DNA of 64,000 bases from Symsagittifera roscoffensis (Eukaryota > Xenacoelomorpha > Acoela > Convolutidae): contig NC_087068.1 of NCBI RefSeq assembly GCF_963678635.1, positions 59,133,896-59,197,895 of the forward strand. The letters are read 5' to 3'. Positions 45,992 through 57,620 of the stretch are shown here, piece by piece (position 1 is the stretch's first letter; each line of letters opens with the position of its first letter). The position numbers and the translations under genes are program-made. Under the pieces are notes generated by a model. It was not told where the DNA came from and did not search any database. It saw nothing but the letters and a program-made list of their open reading frames with translations.

Positions 45992-48408
45992 ATGACGTTG
46001 CTAACAACAAGCATGATTTCTTTGTGGAAATTTTTGCTGATGCTGGTGTGGATGCAAATTAGCCCTGCTTTAGTTCTCATTAACAGACAACCTCAATATA
46101 TATCTCCAATTATAGCACATGAACCCCACAATTGCACTATAAATCGGGAAGAATCCGGTTTCATGTGGAGATCACAAAACTTCTATCCAGGTAATTAACT
46201 TCTCATCCGAATCCATAAAAAAATAAGGACATCCGATTGCTGTGCTTCGTTTTTTAGTTTGTTGTGCCATGAGAAGATCTGAAAGAACGCCTAGAACTTG
46301 CGTGCGCCGATCCGAGAGCCCACTGATTTTATTTGATCATAATGTATATCTGCGACAAAAGTAATCCATTATAATCCAATAGCTTTTTATAAACTAGAAC
46401 TTCTTTATAAATTACTAAAATCTATTACAAATCAATTACTTTTTAATTCTAAAATCGTTTTTTTATCGCAATTTTTTTGCTAATTATTTGCAAAACATTT
46501 GAAATATTTGACAGTATTCTATATCTTTATGTGTTTGTATTAAAAAACAAAGGTGCGAAAATTCGTTCAATCCTCTACGCAAGGATTAACAATTACCCAA
46601 CCCCCTTCCACACCACAACGGTGAATTGAACATGGGAGAGGGAAATGGGCGAATAGCAATTGTGGTAAATCAAATCAAATAAAGTTTCAAACTGCCATGA
46701 ATCGAGAAACTTTTAAAAATTCTGACCTGAAATGTTAACTGTTATGAAAACGAATGCGTAACATCTGAACTAAACTGTAAAAAAATTGTAATTTTCATCA
46801 ATATAATTTCATCCATATAATCGATTATGATTCATGGGCGCCGCTCGGTGCGGGTAGGCATAATCGGTATAATAGTAAATTAGGCATATTCGCCAACAGT
46901 TCTCCTGGAAAACCTAATTTTTTGCAGAGGGCTCAAAAAGAAGCTGGAAAACTAATTTTATAGGAAAAATGAAACTACGATAGCTTAAATTGATTTATAA
47001 ATTTTAGACATGTATAACAAGGTTTTATACTCGCTCGGAATTAGACTTACTTATAAATTTCCAACCACTTTTTCTCGTCATTCATAGAACTTTTCGAAAA
47101 TTTTTAATGATGTTCGACAGAATCACGATTGAAAAAGTTTTTATATGATATAACATTTGACCGATTCCGATCATTATTTGCGGCATTTTCATTGGTCGGA
47201 ACAAAAATATAGTTTTTTAAGCTCATTCACGCGGCACCATTAAATAATTGTTATGCAGAACAGAAACCGAGATGTCTGTTTAGCTTTTGGTGGACATGGC
47301 TGCAAAGTCTCCCTCTTCAAACCCAGGCAGAAAACGCCGAAAATCCTCTCTTTCGACATGACGAAAGATTTGAACAACAACTCCATATGTCTCCACAAGA
47401 TAGATATAGAGTAAGTTTTAACCTTGTTATGCTACCAATAATACATGATGATTGTCCGTTATACACAAAATTTTTCAAGTTTTAAAAATCTACTTCAACG
47501 ATTTTGTGTCTTATGTTAACTTTAACTAGAACTTATAACTATTTTCAGAAACAATGAAATTTGTTTTTTTTTGTTATGCTAAGCTTAACACCGGCTCAAT
47601 TTCAATTGAGAATTTTTACTACTAGAAACTTAATGGAAACTGGTATCCAAATTCATACAGTTGTTTTAAAAGAACTCAAATTAATCTTTAATTTTCTGAA
47701 CCGGTGAACGAATAAATGATTTTCAGAAAAGGTATTGAGCTTTGCAACCTCCTGGGAATCCACGTGGAGTTTGTGGTGGAGGGCAAAACGAGTCTCCTTG
47801 GTTGGTTCAACCAGTTTGAACAGAGTGAGACGGAGTTCATGCTGGCTCCTCTGCAGCTCCGACAAGTGGATCAATTGAAGGAGATTGTACTTTGCATCCC
47901 GATGCAATATTTCAACTTATCCGAATTCTCCACCAGTGAGTCATCTACAGCATCCGAGAAAAAATCAGCAAGGAGTCTCTAGAGTGAAGGGGGTTGTAAA
48001 ATGTAGTCGGTTGAAATTTTGGTAAATAATTAGGTTCCAAATTGGAAAATCCAATGACAAAATATCTAATCCCACTTGTTATACGAAGAACCTTTGTATC
48101 GTTATTCCAATGGAAATTCGATTGAAAACCCCTGAGGAAGCTTTGAAACCTGTGAAGCTTCTTTGAAACATGATCAAATTAAAAAGAAGTTTGATTCAGA
48201 TTTGATCAATAGAGCTACTTTGTATTGGAAACCAGATTTTGGTAAGCCATTTTTGCTTGCTACTTCAGGTCGACTCATTAAGGCCACGGCAGTTGTGACG
48301 GAACTGGCAATTGACTACTCGGATCCGAACCGCGTGTCCCACCAGGAAACAAGGACCATCATAGAGATGTCTTCAACTTCGATAAGCGGGCAACTTTTTG
48401 TTTACCAG
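45992..48408 (+). CDS. split gene: secreted or membrane-anchored Cys-containing protein, 3' end missing
   Basis: Five exons join in frame: 45992-46190, 46258-46360, 47264-47410, 47727-47935, 48269-48408 (199+103+147+209+140 = 798 nt, 266 codons, no stop). Intron phases match at every junction (1, 2, 2, 1). Donors are CAG/GTAATT, AAA/GTAATC, AGA/GTAAGT, CCA/GTGAGT and, at the open end, CAG/GTGTTT. Acceptors include TTTTTTAG, TTTTCAG and ACTTCAG; the third (AACAG/A) is the weakest. Residues 1-26 form a signal peptide (LWKFLLMLVWMQISPA). The mature part has nine Cys (48, 68, 69, 81, 106, 114, 143, 156, 206) and sequons at N47, N139 and N213. Motifs are AFGGHGCKVSLF (exon 3) and LLGIHVEFVVEGKTSLLGWF (exon 4). 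Exons are GC-richer than introns. If exon 4 is not spliced, it ends at 47982, giving 234 residues. I do not recognise the family. Confidence 0.75.
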
Positions 48409-48767
48409 GTGTTTCCAATAATTTCATAAACGATAGCCAGAAACTAATGAGAAACCCACAATTGTTTTTCGAACTATAAAAACTATTTGCGTACTTGGGA
48501 TGATATATTTTACTAAAAGACTCGCAAAAAGATAAGGTTTCCGGTAAATTTTAAACTTGCTCAGTGGGCTGCAGTGACTTCATATCAGTTTTTGGGGATA
48601 AGTTCATAATTTTTGCTACTGTTAAAAGCCTCACTAAAAACAGAAAGTGTTGTTAAGATTTTTTTCTTTCTTTGATATATCTTCAACATTCTTCAAAATC
48701 TTGGCAAGCTTTTGAAGATGACTAGACTTTGGTAGTTATAGTAACACTGGCTTTAAACAGAAACAAT
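48409..48767 (+). other. start of the downstream intron, AT-rich
   Basis: Follows the donor at 48409. I see no exon here. The rest of the gene, which needs a stop and probably a membrane segment, is not found before the repeats begin. Confidence 0.4.
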
Positions 48768-49306
48768 AACAAGACTGCTCGTATCAGGGCGAAGCCCTGA
48801 ATGTCCCGACTGCCCATTAAGGTTTATGGAGCAGTAATATCATTAAAAAATTAAAAGTAATAAAACAAAATGAACATTTTCTTGCCAAAAATTCGATATT
48901 TGCTTAAATCAAAATCATCCCCCCACACGCCATATAAAGTACAAAAGGATAGATTTCGCTACTTGTAGCAAATCAATTATGACAAATAAGCTTCGTTAAA
49001 CCATTTTGGAACGATTTCTAAGACGGATTAACTCTATGCTTACGCGTTCATAGCGCGAAATATATCGCGCGTTAATTGTCCCAAATTGGCAAAAAATGGA
49101 AATCTTTAACCCATCATTGCTTTACGAAAAATGATCACAGGTGAAATATCTTTTCAAACTTGATTTCAGGACAACAATACCTTTCGAATGATGTAAAAAA
49201 ATTACGTCAAAAATGGCTAGTTAAAAAGTCGAAATTTTTCTGAAGAAAAAAAAAACCCACCCCGAGCACAAATATTCCGTTACTTTCGTATCGAAAGTCG
49301 GAACAA
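48768..49306 (+). repeat. CAAGACTGCTC...CACCCCGAGC repeat, complete copy 2
   Basis: Near-identical to 25859-26379 over its whole length, including the TCAGGGC-GAA-GCCCTGA hairpin, the CGCGCG palindrome and the GTATCGAAAGTCGGAACA end. The high identity suggests recent spread. It lies within the presumed intron or 3' flank of the 46-kb gene. Confidence 0.85.
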
Positions 49307-50159
49307 TAAGAAGTAGTTTTTGAAAACTCAAACAAGACTGCTCAAATCAGGGCAAAAGTTTTAGGTTTTGAATGCCTTTTGATGTGTTTGAAGTAAGTGT
49401 TGAAATAAATTTTTAAGAGAAATTGAGCGCTTTTTTCTTCCCATTTCATTAAGCAGTGTCACAAATCGAATAAAAATTTATATACAGGGTATTTTCAAAT
49501 TTGGTTTTTTTCTAAATCCTCTTTTATTTCACAAATATTTGGTTTAATGAGGTGATTTTTCTTGCAATAAGTAGCAACAATTCACCAGATTTTGATGGTA
49601 TTTTTCATTGAGACTTTGAACTCGTTTTTCTCAAATTCAGTTACTTTGATAAAGACAAATTTAGCTTGAAGTTCATCAGTGTTGCAAAACTTCGAGCCAA
49701 AATTATACCCTTAAAACTGGTCAATTGATTTGGTTTAAAATTCAGGAGGCGAAAAAGGATCAATCTAGTTATTCTTACATCAATCAACCATGTTTACTTC
49801 CGTAATGAAACAACCTGCAAGTCAATCCAGTATCGATTATTTCAACCAACTCCAGGGTGTTTTCAAAACTTGTTTCACAAACAATTGGGTGATTGAAGTC
49901 TTTCTTTTTGCAGTAGACAGCAAGAATTCGCCAAATTCTGATGATATATTTCATTAGTGCGGTTTTTTGTTCACGCATGTTTTCGTGATTTAATGATCTT
50001 TCACTGCAAAACAACTGGATGAAATGAACTTTGAATTTTAGTCCTTTTTAGCTGAAAAATGACCCGGACAGTTTTATCAGGACACACTGATATCAGTGAA
50101 CAATTTTAAAGCATAATGGTGGATTTTTGATGACATACTACATCCCGATTGAGCAACCC

Positions 50160-50202
<43 letters not shown>

Positions 50203-51744
50203 TTAAACGGGTCATTCGAAAGTGTTGGTTTGTTAGATACTGCAGAACAACTCAATTACCTAATAGATAAACCCAATTTTCTGACGCAGCTTTGAATATT
50301 TTTGCTTATTTTTTTCTATATTTATTCCTTGACAGCACAAAAACTGTCAGCAGTTTAAAAACACTACTTTCGTAACTTTGTTTAACTTTAAGATGATATC
50401 ATAGTACGTAGCGTCCTAATTAAGCGTTGTTTTTGTTTGTATACTGCACTTTTGTCCTTGAGCAACTTTGACTCTTGTCGGCCACATCGAAAACATGGAT
50501 TTGAGATCTCTGTCCCGTTCGTCATACATGTAGTTGGCGGGGATCGTCGTAGAGATTCATAATGATTACTTTTTTTCGGTAAGTTTTTGTTTGTATCTTG
50601 TGTCTGATTATAATTTTCCCCCATTGTTAATACGATTTGGTGCCCGAATATTTCTGCTCGCGGTGATTCTTTTGTTCCAGAAAAACTTCGACATTTTAAC
50701 TAGATATTTTTGACGGAATTTTCAAATACCAATCGAAAGATAATGTTGACTTGAGCTCGCTCTGTGATCCTTTTTAATGAAGTTATGGGGGTTCAAAGAT
50801 TGCCGATACAATTTGAGGTATTATCGCGTAAGCGGAGATTTAATCCGTCCAAGAAATGTTTACAAATTGAATTCAGTCGAGCTATTTAGCGAAATTTGAC
50901 ACTTAGCACTTTAAATAGCGCGCGGGAAATGATTTTCAAAAAGGTTCAAAGAGAAATTTCGTTTTTTTGTTCATATTTTTATGTCGCACATTCTCATATC
51001 ACCCGCAGTCTTGTTTTAGATAAATATCCAGTTCTAGTTAGTCATCATTGTATAATTTGGTTCGGTTTCTGGTTGAAATGTTTGTTTGAATTTCGGAATT
51101 GAAAATGTTGAAGGCGAGAAAAGCTCACCGTTTCACAATTTAACAATCTTTCACATTTTTAACAGTCTTTTTGAACACAAATTTAGCATCAAGGTCTAAG
51201 ATTAATAACAACTTCTAACCTATTAGCAATTTGAAAAAAAAAGTGAAAAAGAAAAAATTTATGATCAATTGAAAGCAAACAATTGAAAAAAATAAAATGG
51301 CATTAGAGATAACGCAACATAATAATCCTTAAAAATGTATATTTACATATCTCAAAATGCTTTTCAGTTACTTAAGTGTCATCACGTGCAATAAATAGAA
51401 AAAAGCGGCACGATCAGTCGTACTCAGTAGTTTCAGAAATAAAAGAACAGATAGATGAACCAATTTGTATAAGCCCCATGTCCCATAATTTACCTTTTAA
51501 GCAAAATCGTAAAAAATTTTTCTACTCTTGCTTCGCTGTGCCGACATTCTTTTCGAGTGGTATAATGCACACGAAAAGATAATTGACGCTAATCGGGATT
51601 AAAGTTACACAAATTTGTTCGATTGTTGCACCGACTTGGAAAAGATGAGCAGAAAAAATATATCAGCTTTTAATTTTCTGTTAAACGTGACACATTCTTT
51701 GGACCTTTAACGGCCGTCAAATCATTAGGAATTTGGGTATAAGG
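49307..51744. other. region without a supported gene
   Basis: Another CAAGACTGCTCAAATCAGGGC end lies at about 49332 without the rest of the repeat. An (AT)n tract is at 50165-50200. A partial inverted copy of the GCGCGCTATT/ATTTAATCCGTC segment is at about 50820-50930. Short frames at 50896-51102 and 51376-51582 have no motif; the latter is lysine-rich (NRKKRHDQSYS) and could be a cytosolic tail, but its splice frame is not clean. Confidence 0.35.
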
Positions 51745-52224
51745 GTTTTTTTTTCTTCAGACAAACTTCGACTTTATAACTAGCCATTTTTGATGGAACT
51801 TTTTGTATATCAGCCAAAAGGTATTGTTGTCCTGAGCTTAAATTTGAAAAGATATTTCACCTGTGATCATTTTTCGTAACGTTATGAGGGTTTAAAAAGT
51901 GCGATTTTGACCAATTTGGGACAATTAACGCTCGATATAATTCGCGCTATTAACGTGTAAGCGGAGATTTAATCCGTCTTGAAATCGTTCCAAATTGGTT
52001 GAATGAAGCTTATTTGCCATAATTGATTTGTTACAAGGAACGAAATCTCTCTTTTTGTATTTTATATGGCGTGTGGGGTGATGATTTTCATAAAAAATTT
52101 CAAATAAAAAAAATTCATTTTAATACATTTAATTTCTTAATGTTGTTTATGTTACCAGTGCTCCATAAACGTAAATAGGCAGTCGGAACTTTCAGGGCTT
52201 CGCCCTGATACAAGCAGTCTTGTT
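51745..52224 (-). repeat. CAAGACTGCTC...CACCCCGAGC repeat, inverted copy
   Basis: Reverse complement of the family: ends ...TCAGGGCTTCGCCCTGATACAAGCAGTCTTG. The CCCCGAGC end is missing or strongly changed near 51745. The interior GCGCTATTAACGTGTAAGCGG segment matches the other copies. Confidence 0.75.
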
Positions 52225-52600
52225 TCTTTTTGTTTTTCACGCAAAGTCAGGTACCCCATAAAATCATCGGAATGTGTTGAGTTACATATCATTTTAATGC
52301 CTTTCTAGTTGTGATTGGAAATATTTGTGAATGTTTGTACAAATTTTCCCAGTGTCGAGAAAAACCGACTTTTGAAACTTTTGATTTTTGTTCTAATTTT
52401 GCGCTAATATGGTGAGCGTGCAGGCTTACAATAGCTTATTTAGGCTTAATTTCAGCCGTGAAAACTTAACTTGACTCAATAAAGTTTGTTATTGAAGTTT
52501 TTTAGCGCCATTTAGCGAATCAAAATTTCAAAAAAATTTAGCAAAAAAAATTGAAAACATTTTTGAGAATTTTAAATTTTTTATGTTTTTTTTTCGATTA
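52225..52600 (+). repeat. dispersed repeat, partner of 24750-25440
   Basis: Shares CAAAGTCAGGTACC, TCCCAGTGTCGAGAAAAACCG and GTTCTAATTTT in the same order. Strongly diverged, with no coding signal. Confidence 0.6.
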
Positions 52601-52789
52601 AGAAACGGAATCCAGTTAAAATCCACAAAATGCACCGTTTGGCCTCGTATCGAATTGTGCTGATTAAAAACCAAAGCGACATCTAATTTGCAAATCTAGA
52701 ATTTTTTAATCTAAATATTAGAAGCTGTTCACATTTTAGTCGTCAGGAACATCGAAACTGCAGGCCTCTTTCGCACTCGCAGTTTGCCC

Positions 52790-53035
52790 ATTTCTCCATT
52801 TTCTAATGTGGCTACAGTGTGAAATATGAACACTTAACCAAAAGACATCCAGAAGTAGGAAGCAACCAATGCATTGCAAGACAGTGAGTAAAAAAGTGAC
52901 CCCTCATCCACAGTTTGCATCGGTGAAATTAGATTGCGTGACCTTCAAAAGCAAAACATCTCTGGTTTTCGCATTAATGGTTAAAATGCACAAACCTGGT
53001 GCTACAATAAAACAATATAATTATTTTGCCATGTA
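52790..53035 (+). pseudogene. BED-zinc-finger-like fragment of a hAT-type element, tentative
   Basis: Near 52829-52875 a frame reads VKYEHLTKRHPEVGSN, whose HLxxxHP matches the end of BED fingers. The upstream Cys pair is not in the same frame. From 52918 another frame (FASVKLDCVTFKSKTS) is open to the TAA at 53036. A 30-base GTGAGT...CCACAG segment between them looks intron-like but is too short to trust. Probably an element remnant. Confidence 0.35.
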
Positions 53036-54409
53036 AATTTGCAATTCAAATTATTTTCATATTGCTTTTAAATTGTTTCATAGAATATATTAAAGAAAAA
53101 CAGTTTTAGGATATGCTAGTATTTGTTCAACGTTTTTTCGTACCATAATTATGTATCAAATCTTTGAACCAAAAACGAGACACAGCAAAATACAAAACTG
53201 AAAGCAGCAGTGCCAGCAGCTGTATAAGTAACGCAGAAAAGTCCGACATCATTAATTGTTGCAAATAGAGCCCCACACTAGCTCTCATCTGTTAATGTCT
53301 AAAAAGGCAGACGGAAGATATCAACCAACGTATCCCTATGGTCAAGGCCAAGTGAAGCGGCAAAAAATCTACACCTGGAGACAAACGCCGACAATTCAAT
53401 GACTGCGACTATTTCTTGCCTCCGAGCAAAGGCAACAGCAGCCCCTCTAACGTTCGCAGCATTAAAACATAAAACAGGACAAAAAAACGCCTGAAAATTC
53501 ATTTTCGAAGTTTCTTTTAGGTTCTGATGGAAAAAATTTTGTCCTGCGAAGCTTCGAGAAGCAATTATAATAAATAACGACGTAAAAAACTGTCACCGTT
53601 CGACTAGCATAAAACTCGACTAGCATAAAAGTTTGAATTTATGAAGATGTATCGACTAGCATAATTTTTATAAAATTATTTCTCGCGTTCAAGTTAAAAG
53701 ATGCTTTTTTGAGAAATTGATATTTGAGCATTTGAGAAACTAAGCAATCAAAAAGCAAATGAAATTCCTGTTGTCGTGATTAGTCTAATGACCTAATGAA
53801 CTCTAGAGCTCTAGTGAAGACTAATCGTGGCTGTGATCGGCACTGTGAAATGTGTAAAGAAAAATTGGGGTCTTTTCACTTATTCCCTTAAAAATTAATA
53901 TTTCAAAATCTTGGACTGAAACTATTTTGCTTCAATCTGATTGGCTACCATTAAAACGATCGCATTATTGTTACCAAAACGAATCATTGCAATCAGTCTT
54001 CTGCTCTCTGTATTTACACATTGAATTCTATAAAATTACAAAATTTGCAAATTGGGGCGGAATAAGTAAAAAGACCCAAAAATTGATTGGATGCTGTTGT
54101 TAACCCATCTATTGCAGAAAGGGAGCCATTTCATATCAAGGTGAAAAAATCGGGTCCTCATAACAATCTACCAACCCCCCCCCCCCTTTCAAGAAGGGGG
54201 AATAGATTGTTAAGTAGATTAAGGTAGTTGGATCTCTGTAACTACCTCCCCCCATTTTGCAAGGGGGAGATTTGTTACTGGGTATAAATTTTACATATGT
54301 TTAACCATTGAATGATTTTTTTATTAGGGATGGCAATTTGCTCCCGCACTGCAGTTTCATGGGAAAAAAAGTTCATAATAAATTTTATCGGCTAAAAATG
54401 TGTAATTGA
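53036..54409. other. region without a supported gene
   Basis: A minus frame at 53299-53502 (67 codons, GC-richer than its flanks, with NAANVRGAAVAFARR) may be an element fragment that I cannot name. Four CGACTAGCATAA motifs occur near 53600-53660. A C-run lies near 54175-54187 with a facing G-run. Confidence 0.3.
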
Positions 54410-54660
54410 AAATGGATTTTTAAGCAACTTGAATCGAATATTTTCAATTTTCAAAATATAAGTCATTATAATCAATATAATCGTTATAATCAACGATTAC
54501 AATCGTTCTTTTCAATTTTCAAAATCTATGATAATCATTATAATCAATACAATCATTATAATCGATTATATTGCATTTTTTGTTAGACTATAATGAACTT
54601 TTTGGTTCACAAAAATTACAAATTCATTATAAAACGACAATAAAAATTGATTATTATCCA
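54410..54660. repeat. ATAATCGATTATAATC-type degenerate repeat
   Basis: Overlapping ATAATC and GATTAT motifs in both orientations across 250 bp, with the same vocabulary as near 21960, 43740-43920, 46370 and 46800. No gene. Confidence 0.7.
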
Positions 54661-55329
54661 TCAAACTTGCGAGCGGGTTTCTAGGGACCCTAGGGGGAAA
54701 AAGTTAAAAAGATCCAGTTAGTCGAACTTTTAACCATTCAGAATGAAGCAAATTAGAATTCTGAATAGAAAGCTCGATAATTAACAACATTCAACTGATG
54801 CAAAAATTTTTCATTAGTTTTTCTGTGTAATATATTTTTTGACCAATTGAATTTTGTATTTCATTTCTTGTGTTAGACGATACAACTTTCAATTTGGAAA
54901 TTTTCATGCTAGTTGAGCTTCATGCTAGTTTATATACCGCCGTGAACAACGTGTAATCATGCTTTTAGAGCTTTTGAGTGTTGATATAATACATAAGCTT
55001 TAGAAGTGAAGATTGACTCTTCAGTTAGAATTTCTAAGGAAAAAAGGTACTACAAGCTGTTTTTTTTTTCACTAGGAAATTGAAAAAAAAAGAACTTTCG
55101 AATCTTGATGCCAGAAGAAGCCCTAGGTTGATATGTCTTTCAACCACGACTAGCCATTTTTGTGCAAAAAACTGATAGAGAGAAAAAATATAACTGAACG
55201 TATAGCTTTAAGTGGGAAGGCTTTAAGGCTAAAAATAGGCTTGGCTTTCATGGGTGAGTTTAGATTTTCTTGAAGGGGATTTTAAAAAATTAAAAGTTAG
55301 AATAGATTGAATTTGTTTTCCATTTTTAG
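54661..55329. other. spacer before the RT element
   Basis: AT-rich; nothing recognisable. Confidence 0.4.
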
Positions 55330-57620
55330 TTTGACCAATTAGATTTTCCGAGCTAAAAGAGACAACGGAGAACCTATTCAGTCACTGTTTTGCGCACCAT
55401 TTTGAAAAAAAGCCACTTACAAGTGCTGGGGAAATCGCAGGGGTTCTGAAATTAGACGATCTGTCCAAAGAGAAAAAAATGATGATTATGGATGTGAGTA
55501 TAACGTGAAACTATCAGTTCCCAAAGCATTGATAGATGAACCAACAGCATCTCGTAATTTCTCCAAAACAGCAGTGTTACCACTAGCGCAAAAGTTATCA
55601 GACACAACATACCATTCTGTTATCTTTGATGGTTTCACTTCTGATTGTATTCGCCGGTGTGCTCTGAACAGCTTTGGAGAAGCATAAAATTCGGGCGCCG
55701 GGGCCTTGCATTGAAGACGCTAATGCACGCTAATGCACGCTAATGCACGCTAATGCACGCTAATTGGTAAAAAATCTAACTAATGGGTAAACCTTTGGCC
55801 ATGACATCTCTTAAACTAGCTACTGCGGTAAACGATCCTCAGGGAATGCAGGCATTAACCGCTTCTGGTCTTATTGGTTTGTACAAAAATCCAGTTGTCT
55901 GACCAATTGGCATCAGAAAAAGTGCACGCAGAATAAGGACATACTTTGTACCATCTTGTCCGAGCTGCTCGGTGCAGCTGATACGCCCCAACTGTGTGCT
56001 GGCCAACGGGCGTCCTGCGAGGCAGCTGCATTACTTGTCGCGTTTCTCATCATTGAGTCGGAAGTTGAAGGGATGCTGCTGCTTCATGCTAACAAGGCAT
56101 TTAATGAGATCAAAAAATAGCTTGCTATCCTAAACATGTATGTTGAGTGCTCAGCTATAGCTAAGCATCTCTGTCATCTTTACAGAAAGCCGAAAAACTT
56201 GTTTATAGAGTGAGAAGTGTTTTTGTCGCAAGGAGGTAATACTCAGGGCGGACATGAAAGATAGCTTTTTTATATCTCATTAAACAACTCCATGACATTT
56301 TAAAGTAAGTTTTGTATGTCAATGACTCTGCTGCAAGTGGGAAAATTGAAAAATTGAAGTCATGGTGGGAAGCGTTGAAATAACTGAGACTGGATTTTAG
56401 ATCTTACCTAAATTTTTGCAAGACTGAGCTTAATGTTAAACGTGAAATTTTTTACTTTGCAGAGCGTGTTTTCTCTGGAAGTGTTAAAATGATTTTATCA
56501 GAGGGACACAAGTTTTTGGGGATGCCCGATTGTCAGCAAAAAGTTCTTTAAGCAACATGTTCTCAAAAAGTCAGATGGTTGGATAAGTGAACTTGAGAGT
56601 TCATCATTCGCTGAGACGCAGCCACATTGTGCTTTGGCAGCTTCTACGCATAGTTTCATTCCGAAGAAACTTACATGATGAAAATGACCGTCTGTAGCCA
56701 AGATGAAATTAAAGGTAATCTCGCCAGACTCGAAAGCAAAACCATAACGCTGTTTTGACGAAGTTAACTGGTAGAGTATCAACAGGAGACATTGAAAGAT
56801 CTAAGTTAGAGGTTTCGGCAAGAATGGGTGGTTTGAACATCATCAATCTGGAATCAGACACCGCTCGAAATTCAAAGCCTCCGAAGGTTTCTCTGAACTT
56901 CTTGTTGAGAATTTTTTGTCAAGTGTACTGATTTAGACGGAGTTGCAAGTAAGCAGAAACGAGCATCTGCTGAAATTCAAAAGGAGACCGAACAGCGCGC
57001 CGAAAAAAGAAAGATGTTGTCTTGCAGTAGCGTTTTGATTCTCCATAATCATGAGAAGTTGAACTGGCTAACAAATGAGGCGCGTCAAAGGTTGCCGCTA
57101 GAAAAAAAAGGTTTTGTCTGAAACAATTAGCGCTTCGAGATGCTTTGTGCTTGCAATATAATCATTCGCTGAAAAGTGTCCCTTCTAACTTTGTAAAAAA
57201 AATTTGGTTGAGCATTGCTTGTCTTGTCCTACTGGAGCCTTCCCAGCTATTCGGCACAATGAATTGAGAGACATAACAGTAGAACTATTTAAAACTTTGA
57301 AGATATCTGGTAGTTGTTGTAGTTTGCTCGAATGTGACGTCACTGCTATAGAATATGGACATAAAGATGACTTCAGTGCAACTTTAGTGCCGCCTGCCTT
57401 GAATTTGATGTTTACAATGTAACGGAGCTGATGTTAATGAACCAAGAAGCGAATATTATCAAATCAATTCTACTGGTTCTGATAATTCAATTAATGGAAA
57501 CATTGACTGGAAAAAATGTAATCTATTTTTGTATCACCAAAAAAAATCTTGTCGATTCTACTTTCGAGTATCACAGTTGTTTGCCACGAAAACAATCCAA
57601 AAATTTGGAGAAATAAAAAA
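55330..57620 (+). pseudogene. reverse transcriptase of a non-LTR-like element, inactivated
   Basis: Plus-strand blocks occur in order, with several stops and frame changes: LTSAGEIAGVLKLDDLSKEKK (near 55420); PQGMQALTASGLIGLYK and PIGIRKSARR (about 55840-55930); CAGQRASCEAAALLVAFL leading to LLLHANKAFNEI (about 55995-56115), where the palm A Asp is replaced by His; FLSQGGNTQGG (near 56220); YVNDSAASGK...WWEALK (about 56317-56380), where the YxDD box has become YVND; FLGMPD; ARMGGLNIINLE (near 56820); and a C-terminal EHCLSCPTGAFPAIRHNELRD (about 57204-57270). The palm order is that of a cd01650-like RT. The C-terminal Cys/His block is typical of a particular invertebrate RT family I recall but cannot name. 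It is dead. Confidence 0.7.
55717..55764 (+). repeat. 10-bp minisatellite TAATGCACGC
   Basis: Unit TAATGCACGC in about 4.8 perfect copies inside the N-terminal part of the RT pseudogene. It matches the place where the GIDANA-like motif would read, so a local expansion of coding sequence is likely. Confidence 0.92.

Noticed and set aside
47256-47410. Alternative exon 3 reading from the acceptor at 47258
   Set aside because: Another frame (EQKPRCLFSFWW...) is open and joins exon 1 directly, but it skips exon 2 and ends phase 0 into a stop in exon 4. The frame chosen connects all five exons.
52863-52917. A possible 30-base intron (GTGAGT...CCACAG) joining two frames of the 46-kb gene
   Set aside because: The upstream piece reads as a BED-like finger and the intron would be too short, so it is not a continuation of the 46-kb gene.
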